From Rhodanobacter sp. (lineage in GTDB: Bacteria > Pseudomonadota > Gammaproteobacteria > Xanthomonadales > Rhodanobacteraceae), in NCBI GenBank assembly GCA_004298015.1, contig SCSE01000083.1:1-64000 (forward strand): a DNA stretch of 64,000 nucleotides, in the 5' to 3' direction. Under the pieces are notes generated by a model that saw only the letters and a program-made list of their open reading frames with translations, ran no database searches and had not been told where the DNA came from. The position numbers and the translations under genes were made by a program. Positions 7,967 to 16,073 of the stretch are shown here, piece by piece. The stretch's first letter is position 1. Every line of letters begins with the position of its first letter.

Positions 7967-10608
7967 GCAGTCGCCGCCTTCAGCGTCTGCAAGTCGCGCG
8001 CGGCGACGCCGAGGTCACGCCAGTTGTCCGGATGGCAGGAAAACAGCAGCACCTGATGGCGGGTCGCGGCATCAAACAAGATACGTTTCATCTGTGCCAG
8101 ACGGTCGGCGTCGCTGTGGACCAGTGCATCGTCCAGAATGATAAGCGTGGGTTTGCCAGCTTCGCGCAGTAGATCGGCATAGGCAAGGCGGCTGATGAGG
8201 CCCATCTGTTCGCGCGTGCCGTAACTCAGGTTTTCGACGTCGCCATTTTCCGTCCCTTCTGTCGGCCGGCGGGTGAGCATTTGCGGCATGAGGTTTTCAT
8301 CGACCGTGAGGCTGGCGTGTGGAAACAGCAGCTTCAGGTAATGGTCGAGGTGCTTTTGCAATGGGGCCTGCAATTGTCGGGTCAGCGCCTGGCGCTTGTC
8401 CTTCAGCAGACTCAGCAACAGGTTGAGCGCGGCGGTGCGACGGGCCAGCTCGTCACGCCGGCGTTCGCTGGCCTCGACTTCCTGTTGCAGCGTGTCGCGC
8501 TTTTCGTCCAGACCTTGCGCGCCGAGGGTTTCGAGTGTTGCCTCAAGGCGGTCGATAGCTTGTCTGCGCTCGATTGCGGCACGCTCCATCGCCTCGGCGG
8601 ATCGGGTGTGTCGTTCGACATCCTGTTGCAATACCTGCGGCTGCGCCGCGTCGATTTGCTGTTGACGCGCGACGATGGCGTCTTGAAGGCTGGCGGCCTC
8701 GGCGTTGAGATTCGTCAATTGGTCGTTGGCGCTCTTGATACGTGCCTTGTGTTCGGGTGACTCCAGCTCGTTGTTGAGCTGTTCCCATTCCTCGCTGGCC
8801 CTGGTGAGCTCCTGTTTGGCCATGGCCAGCGCCTGTTTGAGCTCGGTGGCGGCCTGCTCGGCAGCCTTCAGCTTGGTCTGCGCGGTTGCAAGTGCTGCTT
8901 CGGCCATTGCTTCATCGCCGGCATCCGGAAGTGCTTCAGGCAATTGCTCCAGTTTGCCTGCCAACCCTTGCAAACGCGCAGCGTCCGAGTCGCATTGAAG
9001 AGATAGGGTATCCACACCTTGTGGCACCATGCCTTCCAATCGTGCTGCTTCGCGTTCAATTTGGCCCGCGATGTTCTTGTTGGCCGTGACTCGTTGTTCA
9101 CCCTCGGCCAGGGTCGCGATGCCGAGTTGCACCAACAGGCCGTCGTGTTGCGCCTGCACGCGTTCCTGATCACGCACGAGCTCGGCAATATCGGTGCCGC
9201 CCGGTTGCAGACGCAAGATGCCGACCTTGGGGATGGCAAGCTCGGTGGTTTCCAGCAGCAGGCGCTCGCCCTTGCCGGTCACGCTTTCGGTGCCTATGGT
9301 CAGACTCTTGTCTGATAGCAAATCGAATTGCACGCGGGTGGCAAGGGACTCGCGGCGAATGGCTAGCTCGTCCAGCTTGGCGCGGTGGCGCTTGAGCTTG
9401 GCCAGCGCTTTTTCGTCGATGGCGCTGGCTTGACGTTGTTCGTGCAAACCGCCCAGCGCCTTTTGTAGTTCATGCGCCTGCTTCAGTGTCTTCCCACTGG
9501 TGACCAGGTTGGCCTTGAGTGCGTCGTGGTCAGCTTGCAGTCGCGCGCGGCCGGCCTGCTGGCGCGCTTGTGTTGCGGCAGCGCTGGCCTCGACATAGGC
9601 AGTGTTTGCCTGCGTGAGCCGCGCTTCAACTTGCGGCAGACGTGCCTCGAAATTGCCAACTTCTTCGTGTGCCTTTGCTTTGGTCGCAGCGCGCTTGGCA
9701 AACCGTTTGGCGTCGGCGTCAAATCCCTGAATCTGCTGCCGACAGAGCTCCTGACTGCGCTCGAATGTCTTCAGTTTGCCTTCGTCCAGCCGCTGCTCGC
9801 TTTGCCATCCACGCACTTCACTGAGGTGGTTTTGCGCATCGCCAGCCAATGCCCGTTCGGCCTGCCACGGCTGCGGTTGGTCGATGGTTCGACGCTGCTC
9901 GCGCAAGCGACCCAGCTCGTCAACCTGGGCGTGGTACCCGGTGATCTGTGCATCCAAATCGGCAAGTGCGCTGCGACCGAATTCAGACGCATCTATGGCA
10001 GTCTTGTAATCTCCGGTCGGCTTTCCCGTGCGCGTGAGCCACTGTCCCCGTTGCTTTTCCAGCGTATCGGTCAGTTCGTCGCCGGCGCTCGCGGCGACTT
10101 CGCCAAGGCTCGTGCCTAACGCTGATTGCAGTTGATCGCCGGCGTAGCCGACCGGACCGCGGATTTCCTGGATGGTGCCTTGTTGTACCCACAACAGGCC
10201 CGGGATCCCCTGGACCTCGGGCCGACTGGCACCCTTGCCCGCGAACTGATAGCCGAACAGCCCGGCCAGTTTGTCTTCGGCATCGGTGTCGCTGAAGTGC
10301 TCGTTGCCAACTTTCAGGTCACAGCGCGGTTTGTTGAGGAAGCGCTTGTTGAGAACCCAGCGCTCACCCTGCCAGTCGAACGCGATTTCCACTTCGGGCG
10401 CACCTGAACTGTCACCCCAAGGCTGCAGGTAATCCACGCTGCCGGACTTGTAGCGTTCGAAAAACGCCGCGCGAATTGCATCGACCAGCGTGCTTTTCCC
10501 CGATTCGTTGGGGCCGACAAAGAGATTGATGCCATCGGTCAAACCGTCGAGGTGCAGCGACCGGCGAAATTGCTTGACCTCGGCGAGATGCAGATAGTCG
10601 AGCTTCAT
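7963..10608 (-). CDS. YhaN/SbcC-like SMC-type ATPase
   Basis: An 881-residue Rad50/SMC-like protein. It has an N-terminal Walker A (GPNESGKS, 32-39), long Ala/Gln/Glu-rich coiled coils through the middle, and a C-terminal half with YGTREQMGLISRL (signature-like) and LIILDDALVHSDADRL (Walker B and D-loop). No CxxC zinc hook is visible, unlike classical SbcC and unlike the RloC-like gene downstream. The stop of the phosphoesterase gene overlaps its start as ATGA (10605-10608), so the two are surely co-translated and should form an Mre11-Rad50-type nuclease-ATPase pair acting on DNA ends. The arrangement matches YhaO-YhaN of Bacillus more than SbcD-SbcC. A role in repair or phage defence is inferred from family and position. 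Confidence 0.75.
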   Translation of the reverse strand: MKLDYLHLAEVKQFRRSLHLDGLTDGINLFVGPNESGKSTLVDAIRAAFFERYKSGSVDYLQPWGDSSGAPEVEIAFDWQGERWVLNKRFLNKPRCDLKVGNEHFSDTDAEDKLAGLFGYQFAGKGASRPEVQGIPGLLWVQQGTIQEIRGPVGYAGDQLQSALGTSLGEVAASAGDELTDTLEKQRGQWLTRTGKPTGDYKTAIDASEFGRSALADLDAQITGYHAQVDELGRLREQRRTIDQPQPWQAERALAGDAQNHLSEVRGWQSEQRLDEGKLKTFERSQELCRQQIQGFDADAKRFAKRAATKAKAHEEVGNFEARLPQVEARLTQANTAYVEASAAATQARQQAGRARLQADHDALKANLVTSGKTLKQAHELQKALGGLHEQRQASAIDEKALAKLKRHRAKLDELAIRRESLATRVQFDLLSDKSLTIGTESVTGKGERLLLETTELAIPKVGILRLQPGGTDIAELVRDQERVQAQHDGLLVQLGIATLAEGEQRVTANKNIAGQIEREAARLEGMVPQGVDTLSLQCDSDAARLQGLAGKLEQLPEALPDAGDEAMAEAALATAQTKLKAAEQAATELKQALAMAKQELTRASEEWEQLNNELESPEHKARIKSANDQLTNLNAEAASLQDAIVARQQQIDAAQPQVLQQDVERHTRSAEAMERAAIERRQAIDRLEATLETLGAQGLDEKRDTLQQEVEASERRRDELARRTAALNLLLSLLKDKRQALTRQLQAPLQKHLDHYLKLLFPHASLTVDENLMPQMLTRRPTEGTENGDVENLSYGTREQMGLISRLAYADLLREAGKPTLIILDDALVHSDADRLAQMKRILFDAATRHQVLLFSCHPDNWRDLGVAARDLQTLKAATA

Positions 10609-11732
10609 TTCGCGACTCCCGCGCGGCGGTTCCGCAACATGCCTGCCAGGATCACCAGTGCATCGCGTGCCGTTTCCGCTTGTTCACCATCGGCTTGCTG
10701 CCGTTCGCGCAAGTCCGCAATGACGTCTCCCACATAGCCATCGGCTTGCAGGGACGCCAGATCGTCTTCGGTTGGCTCGATGCGCAGTGCGTCAAGGTGG
10801 GGCACAAGGCTGCGCTGACGGCCGCCCGCGGCACCCAATGCCTGCTGCAAATGCTCAAAACTGGCCAGATCCAGCTGACCATCCACGGTGACGTCCACGA
10901 CCGACTGGGCGGGTAGTGCGTCCAGTTCCTGCAAGGCCTGTTCAAGATCACTGGCTACCGCCAGGTGCTGGTGGAGTTTGATCCATCGATGCTGGCCTAC
11001 GGGGCACCGCGTGACTTTGGGCTCCGCCTTGGGATGGTCGATTTCGACGATCAATGCCTGACCGGCATCGTTGTCCTTGAAGCGTTCCTGTTCGGGCGTG
11101 CCGCTGTACCAGGTGCGCGCATCGATGCACTTGGTGCCGTGCCAGTCGCCGAGTGCGAGGTAGTCCAGCCGCGCCGATTCGGCACGGTCCGCGGCGATGG
11201 GGTTGGAGGAATCCGCGGCCTCGGGAAGCTGGCCTTCGATACTGCCGTGGGCGAGGCCGATGCGCAGCAACCCGCCGGGCGTCTGGGCGGTATCAAACCA
11301 CGCGGTCAAGTCGTCGTGGGTCTGGCGCTGGGTGAGCGGTGCCGCAAGGATCGCAAACCCAAGCTCAGCAAACTCGGTGACGCCTGGTTCAAGTAGAACG
11401 TGCGCGTTTTCGGGAATGGCGTGGAGGCGCGCGGCCTGCATCCAGATGCTTTCAGCCAGCGCGGCGTCGTGATTGCCGGGGATGAGAATCCACGGTCCGG
11501 CAAAGGCTGCCAGCGCATTGAACGTGCGGCGGATGGTGCGGTCGGCAAGGTTTTGCGCGTCGAACACATCGCCAGCGACGAGGATCGCATCAACTTTCTT
11601 GTCGGTTGCCAGTTGCGCCAATCGCTCGACAACCTTGAAGCGCGCCTCGGACAAGGCGGCTGCATCGTCAGCAGCAAACCTTCCGTACTGACGGCCCATC
11701 TGCCAGTCCGCGGTGTGCAAAAAACGTGGCAT
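10605..11732 (-). CDS. YhaO/SbcD-like DNA repair exonuclease (metallophosphoesterase)
   Basis: A 375-residue calcineurin-type phosphoesterase, first gene of a minus-strand operon with the YhaN-like ATPase. Motifs are in family order: HTADWQMG (6-13), AGDVFD near 53, PGNHD near 88, LAHGSI and LGDWHGT. These metal-ligand motifs are those of Mre11/SbcD nucleases, which bind two divalent cations. The first motif is D-x-Q where classical SbcD has D-x-H (DWH); this variant seems to occur in related annotated exonucleases, so activity is not excluded. The C-terminal 150 residues probably form the capping and ATPase-binding part. Upstream lies a gene-free stretch of several hundred bases holding a large palindrome. 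Confidence 0.75.
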   Translation of the reverse strand: MPRFLHTADWQMGRQYGRFAADDAAALSEARFKVVERLAQLATDKKVDAILVAGDVFDAQNLADRTIRRTFNALAAFAGPWILIPGNHDAALAESIWMQAARLHAIPENAHVLLEPGVTEFAELGFAILAAPLTQRQTHDDLTAWFDTAQTPGGLLRIGLAHGSIEGQLPEAADSSNPIAADRAESARLDYLALGDWHGTKCIDARTWYSGTPEQERFKDNDAGQALIVEIDHPKAEPKVTRCPVGQHRWIKLHQHLAVASDLEQALQELDALPAQSVVDVTVDGQLDLASFEHLQQALGAAGGRQRSLVPHLDALRIEPTEDDLASLQADGYVGDVIADLRERQQADGEQAETARDALVILAGMLRNRRAGVAK

Positions 11733-12017
11733 TCGCTTCCCCCTCCATAGCTTGTTTCTTCCACTTTTGCTTCAAGCTCGAACGTCAACACGCCCCAGTC
11801 TCATGGGTCGAGATAGGAGCCAGGCGTTCTATTCAGCTCGGGCGGCTCTCCTCTTCACGCATTACTTTAGCGGCATGGCGAACCGGATGACATTCAAGGC
11901 CTGCTCAGCTACCCGCTTCGAAATGCGCGAGCTGGAGTCTACTGTCAGATGGTCCGTCAAATTCGACCAATGCGTGAGCGAATATGAGCTGCGGCCAAAT
12001 TATGCCCGTAGATCCAT

Positions 12018-12046
12018 CATAAGTTGGCCAAGTTGGCCAATTTATG
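12018..12046. promoter_or_regulatory. 29-bp near-perfect palindrome, candidate operator
   Basis: The arms CATAAGTTGGCCAA and TTGGCCAATTTATG match as an inverted repeat at 13 of 14 positions around a central G. Each arm contains the self-complementary octamer TTGGCCAA. Such symmetric sites usually bind a dimeric repressor or activator. The nearest gene start is the exonuclease (minus strand, starting at 11732), about 290 bp away, so its target is unclear; it may belong to a lost gene. Confidence 0.4.
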
Positions 12047-12080
12047 CTCGCAGCCACATGGACTTCTTTGGACTGCTAAG

Positions 12081-12094
12081 TGGTGGCCCGCCAG
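12081..12094 (+). repeat. Possible distal attachment site of the satellite element
   Basis: TGGTGGCCCGCCAG here matches the last bases of the tRNA-Ile gene at 19435-19449 (TGGTGGGCCCGCCAG) apart from one missing G. Elements that integrate into a tRNA 3' end leave such a copy at their far end. The copy is short and imperfect, so it could be chance; its position just outside the left arm-type repeats supports the reading. Confidence 0.3.
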
Positions 12095-12153
12095 CAACCG
12101 CATTACATCCCGCAGCCCTTGTTCCATATGGGTGAAGCCCGTCGAATATGACA

Positions 12154-12179
12154 TTCTGACTCACATTTTGACTCACTTT
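12154..12179 (+). repeat. Left-end arm-type repeats of the integrated element
   Basis: Two TGACTCAC copies (12157-12164 and 12170-12177) make a 26-bp block that matches 19299-19324, next to the integrase gene, at 23 of 26 positions in the same orientation. Tyrosine integrases bind repeated arm sites just inside the element ends, and these blocks sit at both ends of the satellite. Confidence 0.55.
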
Positions 12180-12327
12180 CCGCGCCGTGACCCCTTCAAA
12201 TGCACCGTGGGTGCCAGGTCAGCCCGGGCATGGTGGGCGCCGCCTCGATTCGTCGCGCGCTTGGGGTGGGGACGGGGGAGCCATGCCGCGCCGCTTGGCC
12301 CTTGTCGGACGTTGCTGGACACCATTT

Positions 12328-12597
12328 GTCCCGGGTTGCGAACCTGCCCGGGACAAACCCGGGACGCGCAAACGTAGGTGGGGCGCGGTGTCCCGGGTGT
12401 CCCGAGTGTCCCGAGCGGATTTCGTCAGGGTGAAGGGTGGTGCAGGAATTCGCAGGCAGGAAGGCGGGCAAGGGAACGGGGGATCGCATCGGAACCTTTA
12501 TGTATTTACTCGGGACACTCGGGACACTCGGGACATTCAAGCGGGCAGCGGTCTGCGCTGTCCCGGGTTTGTCCCGAGTAGCCACGTTACCCGGGAC
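12328..12597. repeat. Iteron array, candidate replication origin of the satellite
   Basis: Eleven copies of a 9-mer GTCCCGRGY lie here. Plus-orientation copies are at 12328, a perfect tandem trio at 12390-12416, and 12560 and 12571. Minus-orientation copies are at 12357, a perfect tandem trio at 12508-12534, and 12589. The two trios face each other across 91 bp containing the only A+T-rich patch (about 12491-12508). Opposed iteron arrays around an easily melted segment are typical of origins bound by an initiator or primase-helicase, as in P4-type satellites. The plus-strand frames across this region are side effects of the repeats. No copy was noticed elsewhere in the window. Operator sites for a repressor are the alternative. 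Confidence 0.55.
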
Positions 12598-12625
12598 AAC
12601 TTGTGTCCGCCGTCGTCCTATGCGG

Positions 12626-13246
12626 TCAGGCGCCCGTCTCGTCGGTCGTTTCTTCCTCGCCTTCCGGGAAGTCGCGGCGGAATTCTTCCAGGTCGACCCC
12701 GTAGTACTCCACCGCCGAAAGTTCATCGAGCCAGCGCGTCAGCCGTCCAGCCTCGGCCGCTGCGCACCCTTTCGGCCAGCTCACTTGCAGCGCATCCGTG
12801 AAGCGGTCAAGTTGCCGGCCAGCCTCGTCATGCGCACGGAACCCCGCTGCCTGTTCGCGCAGATCGCCGCGCGCGCGCTCATTGGCCAGGGCGGACCGCA
12901 GCCGGGCAACTTCGTTTGCCAGGGCCTGCAATCGCTCGCGCAGCTCAGACACGGCCTCAGCGCCCGGTTTCAGGGCGCGCGCGCGAACCCGGGCCGGGTC
13001 GCTGTTAGCTATCCACTCACGCACCGCGCGCTTTGCATCGAACAGGCCATCCGGCCCAGGTGGGGAGATGGTGCCCCGCTTCACGGCCGCTGATACGGCC
13101 TGCCGCGATACGTCGAGCATCGCGCCCAGCTGCGCACCATTCAGCCGCAGGCCCAGCAGGTCGAGCGCCAGATCGCCCGAAGTTGACGCCAGCGCATCGC
13201 GGGTCGGTTTGGAGAGGTGTTCTTGTGCGTCTGTTACGTCTGTCAT
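12626..13246 (-). CDS. Nu1-like winged-helix DNA-binding protein (possible small terminase)
   Basis: A 206-residue protein read from ATG 13246; upstream in-frame sequence lacks protein character. Residues about 30-75 form a helix-turn-helix (LRLNGAQLGAMLDVSRQAV..AVKRG), followed by a Glu/Arg/Ala-rich coiled coil (about 95-145) and an acidic C-terminus ending in a run of glutamates. The order of winged helix, coiled coil and C-terminal helices is that of lambda Nu1-type small terminase subunits. If so, a satellite-encoded small terminase could steer a helper phage's packaging. It is the last gene of the minus-strand operon and lies directly beside the iteron array, so an origin-binding or regulatory role is equally possible. 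Confidence 0.5.
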   Translation of the reverse strand: MTDVTDAQEHLSKPTRDALASTSGDLALDLLGLRLNGAQLGAMLDVSRQAVSAAVKRGTISPPGPDGLFDAKRAVREWIANSDPARVRARALKPGAEAVSELRERLQALANEVARLRSALANERARGDLREQAAGFRAHDEAGRQLDRFTDALQVSWPKGCAAAEAGRLTRWLDELSAVEYYGVDLEEFRRDFPEGEEETTDETGA

Positions 13247-13399
13247 TTTTGATTGCCTGTCCGTCAATACACATTGGAAACAACTACTTACAGCGTTTTC
13301 GCGGCCGTGCAACCCGCACGCAAGGACGCTGGAAAGGACCCGCAAGGCCCAAGGTGCGCGCTGCCGGTCTCTTGCCCCGCCTGCCCACGCGCGCGCTGC

Positions 13400-13744
13400 T
13401 CACGGCTGCACCCGTGGCCGTGGGATAGGCAGGCCGGCTGCCCGGTTGAAGCACCACGGGCAGCCCAGCACGTGGCCGGGTGCGCCATGCCACAGCCACA
13501 CCGGGCCGCAGTGCGCGCAGGTGGCTGCCTGCCCCCAGCCGGCGGGCTGGTAGCCGTCACGGCGGTCGGCCGTCGCCAGCAGGGCGCGTGCGTAGGCTAG
13601 GCAGGTAGCATCGGACAGGCTCGCCAAGTAGTGCCAGTCGCCGCGCGCCAGCCGCAGCACGTCACGCGCTGGCAGCTCGGCGGCCTGCACAAGCCGAATC
13701 AGGCGCAGCCGCTGCGCTTCCTCCAGGGCGGCCGGGCTGCTCAT
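13400..13744 (-). CDS. Small zinc-ribbon protein of the satellite operon
   Basis: A 114-residue protein of unknown function. Its ATG overlaps the stop of the DUF927 gene as ATGA (13741-13744). The N-terminal half is helical (LRLIRLVQAAELPARDVLRL), and the C-terminal third has two CxxC pairs (CAHC and CPWC, about 20 residues apart), which should bind one zinc ion. Translational coupling to the replication ATPase suggests a replication accessory or DNA-binding role; that is inference from position only. Confidence 0.6.
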   Translation of the reverse strand: MSSPAALEEAQRLRLIRLVQAAELPARDVLRLARGDWHYLASLSDATCLAYARALLATADRRDGYQPAGWGQAATCAHCGPVWLWHGAPGHVLGCPWCFNRAAGLPIPRPRVQP

Positions 13745-15618
13745 TCGCCGCCCTCGCTGTCCTCGTCGCCGTCGTCGCTCCACAGCTCCGGCAGGATCAC
13801 GTAGACGCGCGCCTTGCGACCATCGGGCAGGCGCTCGCGCCGGGTGAATCCGCCGTTACTGTCCAGCCGCAGCGCACCGGCGAGCCCCAGCGTGCGGGCT
13901 ACCTGCCGGGCATCGAAACCGCTGCACACCTCAGCGCGGAACACTTCCGCCTCCACGTAGTAGGCGAGGCCGCCGCTATCGTCCCGGCCCTTGCGAAAGC
14001 CGGCCCGGTTGATCGTGCGTGGCTTGTGCGATTCGTCCGCATCGCGCCACGGACTGAAGCGCGCTTCACCATGCTGCGCCAGGAACAGGCGCACTTGCGT
14101 AAGCATGGCGGCAGGTTCCGCCGCGCCATCGGTGCCACGCGAGCGCAGCCAAGCGGCAAAGCAGACGCGGGCAGCGTTGTCGGCCTCACCTGCCGGCCAG
14201 CCAGTCAGACCCTTCACCGTCGCCAGCTCACCCGCAGCCGCCGCCAGTGCGAACCGCTGCGCCACCCGTCGCACCTGTCCGGCCGCGCCCTCACCGCACA
14301 AGGCGTCCGCCAGGCGGTCACGATGGGCCCGCAGGTGGTCGCGCGCGGTGCTGGCATCCGCAGTCAGGGCTGTGAGCCATTCGCGCAAGGCATGGCCATG
14401 GTGTTCGGATGCTGCCCGTTTCAGGCGGTCGGCGAAGTCGCCCGGTGCGCAATCGTCGGGGAGGTGCTCGAAGATACCGCACCCGCCTTCCACGTCCGCC
14501 GGAACATCGATCACGCGCACCTCGTGCCCTGCGCGCGACTTGCCGCCGGATGCCGTCACCAGGTCGCCTAATCCCACCTCGCCCGCGCTCAAGAACAACA
14601 ATCGGAACCGAGCCGCCGCGCGGGCGCTGCCGTCGCGATGGCTGCGGCTTTTGCCTTGGCCGTTCGCCAACAGGTAGGCCGCCGACCCTGCATTGCGCGG
14701 GTCAAGCTGCCCGATCTCATCCAGCGGAAGCAGCAGGTCCGAATACAGCGAAGCCACCGCCTCCAGTGCGTTATCCGTCGCGCGCCAGGTGCGCATGTAG
14801 GCCGGTGGTCCGAACACGCTGGCGGCTACCGCGAGCGCCGTCGATTTGCCCGAGCTACTGGAGCCGCGCAGGTGAAACCCGCCGCCCTCCGCATCCAGCA
14901 GACCCAGGCACGGCCCCGCAAAGGCAGCGGATAGCGCCAGCACCAGCCGGCTGTTACCGATACACGGGCGGGCTACCTGCTCACGCCATGCCTCAATCGT
15001 TCCGGCCGTCGCCAAGGCCACGCCGTCCGCCGTAGCGCCTTGGAATATCACCGGCTCGCCCGGGTGTTCGCCATACGTGGTCATCGGCAGCACGAACGCG
15101 CCGTCGTGCCAGCCAGTGCGCAGGACACAACGGGCTTTGGCTTCGGGCCGGGCCTGCCCAATGTACTCCGTCAGTTTGCCCCGGCGCGTGGCGATGGTGG
15201 TCACCTCCAGCCCTTGCCGCAGCAGCTCGGCGCGCAGCTCCTCGCCACTGCCAGCCAGCATGGACATGGGCATGGACCATCGGTGTTCCTGCCCGTCGCG
15301 ATCCGGGAACACCAGCAGCCGGCCCCATTCGTTGCCGGCGGCGTCGCGGGTCAAGGCGGCCACGCTCAGCGGCGAGCAAACCCATTGCGGCTCGGCTTCC
15401 ATGGTTTCGCCGGTGCCGCGATCCTGCGCCGTGCCGATCCAGTAGACGCCCGGCCGGCCCATCGCCTCGCTCAAGGTGTTCACGAACCGCGCGCGCGCTG
15501 CCTCGGCGGCGGGCGACTTGCCGCCCTTGCCAGCCTTGGCGGGGGCCTTGGCTTTTGCCGCGCGCGCCTCTTGCATGCGAGCCAGATCGCGTTCCGCCTG
15601 TTCGTCAAGCGACGTCAT
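13741..15618 (-). CDS. DUF927-type replication ATPase/helicase of the satellite
   Basis: A 625-residue protein starting at ATG 15618, which overlaps the upstream stop as ATGA. A charged Ala/Lys-rich N-terminus (1-50) is followed by a DUF927-type ATPase: Walker A GSSSSGKS at 252-259, LLLPLDEIGQ as Walker B and an arginine-rich sensor region. The last 100 residues form a separate domain (LTQVRLFLAQHGEARF ... VYVILPELW). The family supplies the helicase part of satellite and plasmid replication, working with a primase; the zinc-finger primase piece is encoded just upstream. It probably acts at the iteron array 1.2 kb downstream. The C-terminal domain is a sequence relative of the separate 120-residue protein encoded at 16070-16432. 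Confidence 0.75.
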   Translation of the reverse strand: MTSLDEQAERDLARMQEARAAKAKAPAKAGKGGKSPAAEAARARFVNTLSEAMGRPGVYWIGTAQDRGTGETMEAEPQWVCSPLSVAALTRDAAGNEWGRLLVFPDRDGQEHRWSMPMSMLAGSGEELRAELLRQGLEVTTIATRRGKLTEYIGQARPEAKARCVLRTGWHDGAFVLPMTTYGEHPGEPVIFQGATADGVALATAGTIEAWREQVARPCIGNSRLVLALSAAFAGPCLGLLDAEGGGFHLRGSSSSGKSTALAVAASVFGPPAYMRTWRATDNALEAVASLYSDLLLPLDEIGQLDPRNAGSAAYLLANGQGKSRSHRDGSARAAARFRLLFLSAGEVGLGDLVTASGGKSRAGHEVRVIDVPADVEGGCGIFEHLPDDCAPGDFADRLKRAASEHHGHALREWLTALTADASTARDHLRAHRDRLADALCGEGAAGQVRRVAQRFALAAAAGELATVKGLTGWPAGEADNAARVCFAAWLRSRGTDGAAEPAAMLTQVRLFLAQHGEARFSPWRDADESHKPRTINRAGFRKGRDDSGGLAYYVEAEVFRAEVCSGFDARQVARTLGLAGALRLDSNGGFTRRERLPDGRKARVYVILPELWSDDGDEDSEGGE

Positions 15619-16073
15619 GCCAGCACCTCGCGCGCACCTTCGATGCGTTCCACGGCTACCCGCAGGCGGGCTTGATCGTCGTCCCCCAGCGGATGGCTTT
15701 CCGCCAGCTGGCGCGCAGCGATCAACACCACGGATGCTTCGCGAGCCAGCACGCCAAGCGCCGCCGCCCAGCCGCTTTGCCGCCATGCCTCGCGCGCCTC
15801 AGCCCGGCCCATGGGTGACTTGTCGGTGATGCGTTCCGGGAAAAGGTCGGCCAGCTCCAGCCCGACCGCGCGCGCGATGGTCAGCACCTCGCAGCCGGCG
15901 AAGCATTTCACCAGCGCGCGCCCGTCGCGTCCCTCGGCCAGGGATAGGCTGGCGCTGCGGTCAGTGTGCGCGGGACATTTGGCAACCCAACCGCGGCCGG
16001 ATGCACGCACGCCATCCAGACGCGCCAGCAGCGTGTCCAGTGGACCGCCGGCGGAACAGGTGGCGGCGGTCAT
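15615..16073 (-). CDS. CHC2-type zinc-finger primase component
   Basis: A 152-residue protein from ATG 16073, overlapping both neighbours by ATGA. Residues about 10-75 form a CHC2-type zinc finger: LDGVRASGRGWVAKCPAH, then SLSLAEG, then ALVKCFAGC and IARAVGLELADLFPER. This is the template-recognition domain of DnaG-like primases. The catalytic Toprim domain is absent, so the protein is either a split primase subunit working with the DUF927 ATPase or a helper that recognises DNA. The remaining helical part (AALGVLAREASVVLIAARQLAE) has no match I recognise. It shares the satellite's single coupled operon. Confidence 0.7.
   Translation of the reverse strand: MTAATCSAGGPLDTLLARLDGVRASGRGWVAKCPAHTDRSASLSLAEGRDGRALVKCFAGCEVLTIARAVGLELADLFPERITDKSPMGRAEAREAWRQSGWAAALGVLAREASVVLIAARQLAESHPLGDDDQARLRVAVERIEGAREVLA

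Larger units (their letters stand above)
11733..12153. other. Gene-free stretch between the exonuclease operon and the satellite
   Basis: No credible gene is visible on either strand; the one plus-strand frame here (11713-12135) has no recognisable domain and no good ribosome binding site. It must hold the promoter of the exonuclease operon at its left end. The only ordered structures are a 29-bp palindrome (12018-12046) and a short stretch resembling the 3' end of the tRNA-Ile gene (12081-12093). It is noticeably richer in A+T than the core chromosome to the right. Confidence 0.6.

Noticed and set aside
11713-12135. 140-codon plus-strand gene between the exonuclease operon and the satellite
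   Set aside because: Begins antisense within the exonuclease gene, has no ribosome binding site or domain, and runs across the palindrome.
12328-12597. CRISPR array
   Set aside because: The repeats are 9 bp, directly abutting and in both orientations, with no spacers and no cas genes; iterons fit better.
12187-12801. Plus-strand protein of 204 codons over the iterons
   Set aside because: The frame exists because of the repeats and runs antisense into the Nu1-like gene; no domain or start signal.
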